DNA of 18,930 nt from Acidithiobacillus ferruginosus (GTDB lineage: Bacteria > Pseudomonadota > Gammaproteobacteria > Acidithiobacillales > Acidithiobacillaceae), in the NCBI RefSeq assembly GCF_018854495.1, contig NZ_JABBDR010000121.1, positions 1 to 18,930 on the forward strand, in the 5' to 3' direction. The position numbers were made by a program, and so were the translations under genes. The notes beneath the pieces are model-generated. The model saw only the letters and a program-made list of their open reading frames with translations. It was not told where the DNA came from and did no database searches. Below, piece after piece: positions 14,536-18,930 of the stretch (the first letter of the stretch is position 1; each line of letters starts with the position of its first letter).

Positions 14536-14715
14536 TCAGGCTGCGATGTTTCGAACGCCTCTGGGCACTCCGCGCTGCCGCGCCTCCCAGAGGTCGTAAG
14601 CCACCTGCATTCGCAACCAGAACCCCGCTTCCACACCAAGTACTGCTTCGAGACGTGGCGCCATGTCTGCACTGACGCCAGACCGTTCATTCAATAGCGC
14701 GGACAATGCCTGCCA
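14536..14715 (-). pseudogene. HigA-type antitoxin, C-terminal remnant
   Basis: On the minus strand 59 codons read QALSALLNERSGVSADMAPR, LEAVLGVEAGFWLRMQ, VAYDLWEARQ, then RGVPRGVRNIAA and stop. This is the second half of a HigA XRE-family antitoxin (usual form SRQxLSxLLNGRxGxSxEMAxRLxxAxG... FWLRLQxxYDLWxA). An in-frame TGA lies just upstream and the HTH start is missing; the break coincides with the stop of the RHH gene at 14716. No HigB toxin is present. A recombination remnant rather than a working gene. Confidence 0.8.
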
Positions 14716-14940
14716 TCAGCCTGCGCTGTGTGCCTGGTCGATTCTGTTCAGGATCTCCAGTGCCGCCTGTGTATCTCCACGCGCAGCCATCATCTGGAAT
14801 CGACGCTCTACATCCATTTCAGTGAGCATTTGCGCAGACCACTCCTCAAAAAGCTTGTTGACGCTGACCCCCTTCATACGCGCCATGGCTTTGATCCTTT
14901 CCGCTTTGTCGTCTGGTAACCGAATAGTCAACGTACTCAT
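14716..14940 (-). CDS. RHH (CopG-like) antitoxin of PIN pair (74 aa)
   Basis: The start MSTLTIRLPDDKAERIKAMA is chosen for a GGAGGT site seven bases upstream; the longer frame adds MPGGIQ without support. The N-terminal ~45 residues are a ribbon-helix-helix fold: beta-strand STLTIRLP, then two helices with KGVSVNKLFEEW. The C-terminal part (DVERRFQMMAARGDTQAALEILNRI) would bind the toxin. Its ATG overlaps the toxin stop (ATGA), so the toxin is translated first, the reverse of the usual VapBC order. Confidence 0.82.
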   Translation of the reverse strand: MSTLTIRLPDDKAERIKAMARMKGVSVNKLFEEWSAQMLTEMDVERRFQMMAARGDTQAALEILNRIDQAHSAG

Positions 14941-15356
14941 TTGAATACCTCCAGGCATTCGGACGGTTTCAGGATGCGCAACCCCGGCCAGGCCAATTCC
15001 CCGCTTTCCAAATCCGAAATGTTGTGCGTGATGATAGCTTCGGCGTTTCCCGCCACGGCCAGTTCTATAAGATGATTGTCCCCTTCATCGGGGAGATTCG
15101 GACGCCACCCGTAGTAGATGGATATCCACTTCCCCTGTTTCGCCAGCGCGGCCATGACGGTTTTACGCTCATCGTCAGTAGTCGCTTCGGTCCATAGGGG
15201 TCTACCCAACATGGCCTCATATTCCAGCCACAGCGCATTTCCGAACAGCGGGATGTAAAGCCCTGTCAGCGCGCGTTTCAGGACAGCCCGTGATGCGCCG
15301 CCTTCGGAACGCATGGCGGCAACAAAAATATTCGTGTCAATAACGAGGCGAACCAT
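14937..15356 (-). CDS. PIN-domain toxin (139 aa)
   Basis: Reading from ATG 15356: MVRLVIDTNIFVAAMRS (Asp7 in the PIN start), LWLEYEAMLGRP with acidic residues, PDEGDNHLIELAVAGNAEAI and ITHNISDL, the four acidic patches of the PIN nuclease fold. Length agrees with the putative toxin-antitoxin PIN family (TIGR00305-like). PIN toxins cleave RNA; the RHH partner downstream would inhibit it and repress the operon. A longer TTG start at 15392 has no advantage. A clear ribosome-binding site is lacking just upstream of the ATG, so a leaderless or weakly translated mRNA is possible. Confidence 0.85.
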   Translation of the reverse strand: MVRLVIDTNIFVAAMRSEGGASRAVLKRALTGLYIPLFGNALWLEYEAMLGRPLWTEATTDDERKTVMAALAKQGKWISIYYGWRPNLPDEGDNHLIELAVAGNAEAIITHNISDLESGELAWPGLRILKPSECLEVFK

Positions 15357-15449
15357 GAGTGATAGCGTATATGCTTCCACTTGCGAGAGCAAGGCACCAA
15401 AAGAACCACTGACGAAAAATCAGATGTTCTTGAATCAGCGCTTCTCTGG

Positions 15450-15467
15450 CGCTGCAATTTCGCTGCA
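15450..15467 (+). other. Paired CGCTGCA sites, right island end
   Basis: CGCTGCA at 15450-15456 and 15461-15467, again 11 bases apart and inverted relative to the left pair at 12865-12882. Extended forms (CGCTGCACTC) are shared with the left pair, suggesting recognition by the same integrase. Confidence 0.5.
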
Positions 15468-15475
15468 CTCAGGTT

Positions 15476-15501
15476 GGGAATGTCCGGGAATATCAGGGAA
15501 T
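15476..15501 (+). repeat. Three GGGAAT repeats at exact 10-bp period
   Basis: GGGAAT occurs at 15476, 15486 and 15496. Helical-turn spacing near the right end of the island suggests a second set of protein-binding sites (excisionase or accessory factor). Downstream, 15508-15540 is AT-rich with TATATATA. The stretch between the PIN gene and the right repeat has no gene that I can see. Confidence 0.4.
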
Positions 15502-15573
15502 GGCGGTGTATATATATCTCATTGTTCTATATAAATAATGCGATCTAACTTGTTGATGCAAAAAGGCCATTTT

Positions 15574-15621
15574 GCTGACTCTTAATCAGCGGGTCGTGGG
15601 TTCGATCCCCTCACAACCCAC
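15574..15621 (+). repeat. Island attachment repeat, right
   Basis: 48-base copy of the tRNA-Lys 3' end, identical to 12723-12770. It lacks the D arm and promoter, so it is not a tRNA gene. This marks the right island edge. Confidence 0.93.
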
Positions 15622-15631
15622 TAAATAAAAC

Positions 15632-15668
15632 AGGCACTTGGCGAACTTTGCTAGGTGCCTTTATTTTT
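15632..15668 (+). terminator. Displaced original tRNA-Lys terminator
   Basis: An 11-bp stem, AGGCACTTGGC (15632-15642) with GCTAGGTGCCT (15650-15660), loop GAACTTT, then TTATTTTT. It sits 11 bases after the right repeat, where the tRNA terminator would have been before the island inserted. Confidence 0.85.
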
Positions 15669-16047
15669 CCGGCCTAACCCAAGGCTAACCCCGGAAGGAA
15701 AAAACGGGGTGGATGGGGATATTTTCCCAGACGTGATCTGGTCGTCACTGTGACCAGGTGGGGGTGCCGTTCATGGGGTGTTCCCTTCGCGCTGGCCCTG
15801 CGCCAGCACGTTGGAGACGCTGCCTCCACCAATGACCGATGATAAGGCACTGAATATTTGTGGTGTTATTTTTGCCTGACCGCCTTGATCTTGCTTTCGG
15901 TCTTACCCTTGGCGGCAGGCGATCCCGTCCAGGTAGATGGCTTCGTGGCTTACAGAGATTCGACACCAGCGCATGAAGCATCCTGTACGAGCTATAATTC
16001 GTATGATCTTGCTGATCACGAATTTCAGGGATGGGACCAAACCCGAC
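15669..16047. other. Degenerate region without a clear gene
   Basis: I see no intact gene. Two CTAACCC copies lie in 15671-15690. On the minus strand one frame between about 16000 and 15775 reads through IS30-like SVSHEAIYLDG (near 15965-15930), an internal TAA, then SALSSVIGGGSVSNVLAQGQ and a stop near 15774. The SHEAIY motif recalls IS30 transposases but the flanks do not fit, so a decayed gene of unknown origin is all that can be said. Confidence 0.3.
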
Positions 16048-16623
16048 ATGCACCGAATTTGGTGGTGGGCCGTACTGCTGCTCGTAATGGGCAGCCTTCC
16101 TGCAGGTCCGGCATGGGCGGGGCCGTCTCTTGCACTTTCCGCCCCGGAGGCAGCCATGCAGATCTATTCCAGTGCCTTTGCCAGCGGTGGTATTATTCCG
16201 CGCCAGTACACCTGCGAGGGGAAGGACCTTTCGCCCCCTCTGCGCTGGGAGGATATCCCCGCCGGGACCCAAAGTCTGGCCCTTATTGTGGAAGACCCAG
16301 ACGCTCCAGACCCCGCAGCTCCCCAGCGCATCTGGGTACATTGGGTATTGTATGACATTCCGCCCCATGTTCAGGAACTCTCTGCAGGGGTACAAAGGCT
16401 TCCGCCCGGCGCACGGGAAGGCATCAACGACTGGCTACGCAGAGGATACGGCGGCCCTTGCCCGCCCATCGGCAGACATCGCTACTTTTTCCGGCTCTAT
16501 GCCCTGGATACGACCCTGCCCGTGCTACCAAGCCCCGACAAGGATAGCCTCCAGGTGGCCATGCACGGACATGTTCTGGCTGAAGCCACGCTCATGGGAC
16601 GCTATGCCAAGGGCGATCGTTAA
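16048..16623 (+). CDS. Exported PEBP-family protein (YbhB/YbcL-like, 191 aa)
   Basis: The frame extends upstream to 15937, but ATG 16048 begins a proper signal peptide (MHRIWWWAVLLLVMGSLPAG, cleavage near PAWA), so it is preferred; the ribosome-binding site is poor either way. The PEBP signature is clear: PRQYTCEGKDLSPPLRWEDI, VEDPDAPDPAAPQRIWVHWV with the ligand-pocket DPDAP and H, and GYGGPCPPIGRHRYFFRLYA. PEBP (phosphatidylethanolamine-binding) proteins of bacteria are small periplasmic or cytosolic proteins of uncertain role. Single gene, between the island edge and the metal operon. Confidence 0.87.
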   Translation: MHRIWWWAVLLLVMGSLPAGPAWAGPSLALSAPEAAMQIYSSAFASGGIIPRQYTCEGKDLSPPLRWEDIPAGTQSLALIVEDPDAPDPAAPQRIWVHWVLYDIPPHVQELSAGVQRLPPGAREGINDWLRRGYGGPCPPIGRHRYFFRLYALDTTLPVLPSPDKDSLQVAMHGHVLAEATLMGRYAKGDR

Positions 16624-16813
16624 GTCGCAGTACGGAGAGACGTCCCGATCGGGCGAGCGAAAGCGGTAATCCGCTTCACGTGGTGGCTGAACTGCCGTTC
16701 CGTCATATCGACTTTTAGATCAGCTAACCAACTAGCTTCTTGGATATTTTTCTGCGGCGATTGTTCGTCCGCGTCATGGTTCCGGTGGTGTGGCCAGAGG
16801 GTCCAATTTTACC

Positions 16814-16845
16814 TTGACTCTGTAGCGTACTTCAGGGTTTACCAT
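16814..16845 (+). promoter_or_regulatory. MerR-type metal-responsive promoter with dyad operator
   Basis: TTGACT (16814-16819) and TACCAT (16840-16845) are 20 bases apart, the overlong spacer typical of MerR-family promoters. Between them an imperfect dyad ACTCTGTAG-CGTA-CTTCAGGGT (16817-16838) matches at seven of nine positions per arm. The half-site looks like those of the Zn/Cd/Pb (ZntR/CadR/PbrR) class more than CueR. No merR-type gene is in the window. Confidence 0.65.
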
Positions 16846-16882
16846 GTCTGAAGAATTCTGGAAGGAAGCATCGAACATCGAA

Positions 16883-17281
16883 ATGCCGAGAATCAGCCGA
16901 TCTTTCCCCCTGGTTGCGTTGCTGGCTTTGTTCCTGCTGGGAGCAGGCATGAGCAATGTTGCGGTGGGCATGCCGTCTTGCCATTCATGTGCTGCTGTGA
17001 CAGATATGTCGGCAACGGGCCCGGCTTGTTGCCGGGACGATCCCGCCGCCGATATAAGCACGCATTCCAGGGCAACCCAAGGTCAGTGTATGTTGATCTG
17101 CGCCGGGGCTCATGCATCGGGCGGACTAAAACTTCCTGAAATGACTTTCCCAGCCCAGGTAACGACGGGCTCCGTAAATTTTTCCCGTCTGATGATATTC
17201 CGTCCGGCACGATATCCGATTTTTTTCTCGCACCATATTCATCATCCCCCACCGCTCCACCGGGTGCGATTGGTCATTTGA
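16883..17281 (+). CDS. Cys/His-rich exported protein of the metal operon
   Basis: The start is placed at ATG 16883 rather than 16844, because 16844 lies inside the -10 element and because MPRISRSFPLVALLALFLLG then forms a normal signal peptide. GGAAGGAAG (16859-16867) is rather far upstream. The mature part has MPSCHSC, GPACC, QCMLICAGAH and ends in FFSHHIHHPPPLHRVRLVI, many potential metal ligands. Total about 132 residues. No family recognised; small Cys/His proteins commonly lead RND metal-efflux operons and may act as periplasmic metal chaperones. Alternative start 16844 would add 13 residues. Confidence 0.6.
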   Translation: MPRISRSFPLVALLALFLLGAGMSNVAVGMPSCHSCAAVTDMSATGPACCRDDPAADISTHSRATQGQCMLICAGAHASGGLKLPEMTFPAQVTTGSVNFSRLMIFRPARYPIFFSHHIHHPPPLHRVRLVI

Positions 17282-17353
17282 TTTCTCCAGAGCAAGCTGG
17301 CACTCCTCTCCGAATTGGGGATATATGTCACTGATATGCCATGGAGATATCAC

Positions 17354-18637
17354 ATGTATACGACTATTCACGGTTGCTTTACCCCGCCGGCGTGGGGCAG
17401 AATCTGCTTCCTGGCCGGGATGCTATTGCTCCTGTCGACGACGCTTGCCAGTGCCGCGCCGTTGAGCCTGCAGGGTGCAGAGGCGATTGCCCTGGGGAAA
17501 AATCCCGGTCTCGGCGCCATAAAGCAGAAGGTTGTGGAATTACGGCACCAGGCGGTGGCGATAGCTCAACTCCCCGACCCCCATCTCGCTTTCGGCGCTG
17601 CGAACCTGCCCCTCAACAGCTTCTCCATGAACCAGCAACAGATGAGCATGCTGAGCGTGGGCCTGAGCCAGACTTTCCCCTCCTTCGGCAAACTGGGGCT
17701 AGAAGGACAGCGGGTGGGGGTGGAGGCCCAGGCGGCCGCCGACACCCTGCGCGGCCAGTCCGCCGAGCTGGTGTTATTACTGCGCCGCGCCTGGCTACAG
17801 GCCATCTATGCCGAAGACGCCGTGGCAACGGTCCGGCATCAGGAACAGTTGCAGGCCGAGAGCGTGCAGGCGGCCCTGGCGCTCTACCGATCCGCTCAGG
17901 GGTCACAGGCCGATGTCCTCCGCGCCCAACTGGCGCGCGACAGTCTAGCCAATGATGTCAATCGATTGCAGGCGGAGCGGGCAAGCGATCTGGCACAAAT
18001 CGCGCAGATCCTGAATCTGCCGGAACCGCCGTCCATAGAGCCTCAATGGCCGAACCTGCCGCCGCCGATCACCTTGACTCAGGCGGAAGACCGCCTCTCC
18101 GGCCAACCCCTCCTCCGGGCCGCCCAGGCGCAAAACCGTGCGGCACAAATGGGCGTGCGGGTAGCCAAACGTGGCTATTGGCCGGAAGTCACGGTCAGTG
18201 TCGATTATGGCCAGGACTTCTATCCCGGCAGCCCCAACTGGCTGTCGGCGGGTGTTGACCTGAGCCTGCCCATATTTCCGGGAGATCGCCAGGACCAGGA
18301 TGTTGCCGCCGCCCGGGCCAAGGCCCTGCAGGCGCAATATCGCTACGACGATCAGCATCTGGCCATGATCCAACAGGTACGTGCCAACTTTGCCCGTTAT
18401 ATGGCACTCAAGACCGAGTTGGAGCGCACCGATCAACGCCTGCTGCCCACCGCACGAAACGCCTTTTCCGCAACACTCGCGGCCTACGCCGTAGGACGTG
18501 CCGAACTGAGCGCGGTGCTGCGCACCCAGAAAGAAGTACTGGACTACGCCCTGAGCCGCCTGCAATACCGCCGCGACCTGGCCCTCAGCGCCGCAGAACT
18601 GGATTTCCTCACCACCGAGGGAGGAGCGCAACCATGA
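17354..18637 (+). CDS. TolC-family outer-membrane efflux protein (CusC-like, 427 aa)
   Basis: ATG 17354 has GGAGA six bases upstream; the frame from 17315 adds only 13 unsupported residues. A signal peptide (GRICFLAGMLLLLSTTLASA) is followed by two OEP repeats: AEAIALGKNPGL...QMSMLSVGLSQTFPSFGKL and, in the second half, DRLSGQPLLRAAQAQNRAAQ...VTVSVDYGQDFYPGSPNW...GVDLSLPIFPGDRQDQDVAA. Long Gln/Ala-rich coiled-coil helices (LRAQLARDSLANDVNRLQAE) fit the periplasmic tunnel. It is the outer-membrane channel of an RND metal-efflux pump and overlaps the adaptor gene by ATGA. Confidence 0.88.
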   Translation: MYTTIHGCFTPPAWGRICFLAGMLLLLSTTLASAAPLSLQGAEAIALGKNPGLGAIKQKVVELRHQAVAIAQLPDPHLAFGAANLPLNSFSMNQQQMSMLSVGLSQTFPSFGKLGLEGQRVGVEAQAAADTLRGQSAELVLLLRRAWLQAIYAEDAVATVRHQEQLQAESVQAALALYRSAQGSQADVLRAQLARDSLANDVNRLQAERASDLAQIAQILNLPEPPSIEPQWPNLPPPITLTQAEDRLSGQPLLRAAQAQNRAAQMGVRVAKRGYWPEVTVSVDYGQDFYPGSPNWLSAGVDLSLPIFPGDRQDQDVAAARAKALQAQYRYDDQHLAMIQQVRANFARYMALKTELERTDQRLLPTARNAFSATLAAYAVGRAELSAVLRTQKEVLDYALSRLQYRRDLALSAAELDFLTTEGGAQP

Positions 18638-18853
18638 AATCACCCAACTGGATCATCGGCATGGGTCTGCTCGGCCTTGGCGCGGTCCTTGGGGCGGGCG
18701 CGGTGTGGTGGTGGCAACCTTCGACTGCGGTGTCGGGCTCTGCGCCTGCCGCAGTCCATGGTCAGAAAATCACAGCCAAGGAACGGCGTATCCTCTACTG
18801 GGCTGCCCCCATGGACCCGAAGATTCATTCGGATCACCCCATGAAGGACAGTA
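18634..18853 (+). pseudogene. CusB-type periplasmic adaptor, interrupted by IS
   Basis: ATG 18634 overlaps the preceding stop. Residues 5-29 are a membrane anchor (WIIGMGLLGLGAVLGAGAVW), then a linker and the CusB/CzcB-type start ERRILYWAAPMDPKIHSDHP followed by MKDSM. In intact relatives MKDSMGMDxVPVY follows; here the sequence changes at 18854 to the terminal repeat of an insertion sequence and the frame ends at TAA 18889-18891. Normal adaptors have ~400-500 residues, so the pump cannot be built from this copy unless the rest is re-expressed from beyond the IS. Confidence 0.85.
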
Positions 18854-18930
18854 TGAACCGCCCCGGGTTTCGTGGAGGCCATTTGGTTTAAGTGCAGGCC
18901 GTTAATTCGGTCTGTTCGGCGAGTTGCCGA
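18854..18930 (-). mobile_element. IS3-family insertion sequence, right (orfB-side) end
   Basis: Plus-strand TGAACCGCCCCGGGTTTCGT starts at 18854 in the middle of the cusB-like gene and matches the reverse of 51-76 at 23 of 26 bases. On the minus strand a frame ends at 18888 after RQLAEQTELTACT, plausible as an OrfB C-terminus. Thus this is the 3' end of an element running rightward out of the window. Confidence 0.78.
18888..18929 (-). CDS. IS3-family OrfB transposase C-terminus (partial)
   Basis: Thirteen residues RQLAEQTELTACT then TAA (18890-18888), about 35 bases inside the IS end, the normal distance for orfB. Too short for independent proof; the IS terminus supports it. Confidence 0.4.
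   Translation of the reverse strand, partial: RQLAEQTELTACT

Noticed and set aside
15574..15621. Second tRNA-Lys gene
   Set aside because: Only the 3' 48 bases are present; acceptor 5' strand, D arm and promoter are missing. It is an attachment repeat.
15903..15970. IS30 transposase fragment (SHEAIY motif on minus strand)
   Set aside because: Only six residues match the family, flanks do not fit and the frame soon stops; not enough to call.
16661..16676. AAGCGG-TAAT-CCGCTT hairpin as terminator of the PEBP gene
   Set aside because: The stem is only six pairs and no T-run follows.

Overview
The window looks like a chromosomal segment of an acidophilic, metal-exposed proteobacterium, most like Acidithiobacillus. 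That is an inference from the tamA-tamB-thiO core block, the many small mobile elements and the metal-efflux genes; nothing here fixes the species. It is a short core-gene block with an invaded region on each side.

Bases 1-76 are one end of an IS3-family insertion sequence whose orfA runs leftward out of the window. It has cut off the 5' part of the first gene of an Inovirus (filamentous phage) prophage, about 77-5122. The prophage holds a beheaded small membrane gene, three tandem paralogous coat-protein genes, a pIII-like adsorption gene, a pVI-like (DUF2523) gene, a zot (pI-like assembly ATPase) gene, a membrane-anchored protein with nine 8-residue Pro/Arg repeats, a non-coding stretch rich in hairpins, and a convergent helix-turn-helix regulator. 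It ends at a 28-bp sequence that matches a chromosomal dif site, the usual XerCD attachment site for such phages. Replication genes are not in the window.

Bases 5188-12772 are the core: a small membrane protein, tamA (Omp85) overlapping tamB, a ThiO-like FAD oxidase, a Fur-superfamily regulator resembling Irr, and tRNA-Lys(CUU) with a clear promoter. The TamA has Pro where Omp85 proteins normally carry the Arg of the VRGY/F loop motif.

Bases 12723-15621 are a 2.9-kb genomic island in the 3' end of tRNA-Lys, bounded by 48-bp identical direct repeats. It carries two integrase remnants, a class II cytochrome c plus cytochrome b561 pair, a HigA-like antitoxin remnant, and a PIN/RHH toxin-antitoxin pair in reversed order (toxin first). 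Paired CGCTGCA motifs 11 bp apart sit at both ends, inverted relative to each other, and look like integrase arm sites. The original tRNA terminator appears to survive beyond the right repeat.

Bases 16048-18853 hold a secreted PEBP-family protein, then a metal-efflux operon: a MerR-type promoter with a dyad operator, a Cys/His-rich exported protein, a CusC/TolC-family outer-membrane protein, and a CusB-type adaptor. The adaptor is interrupted after about 73 codons by another IS3-family end (18854-18930). The IS ends at the two window edges match at 23 of 26 bases and have the same orientation, so the region may be bracketed by two copies of one element.
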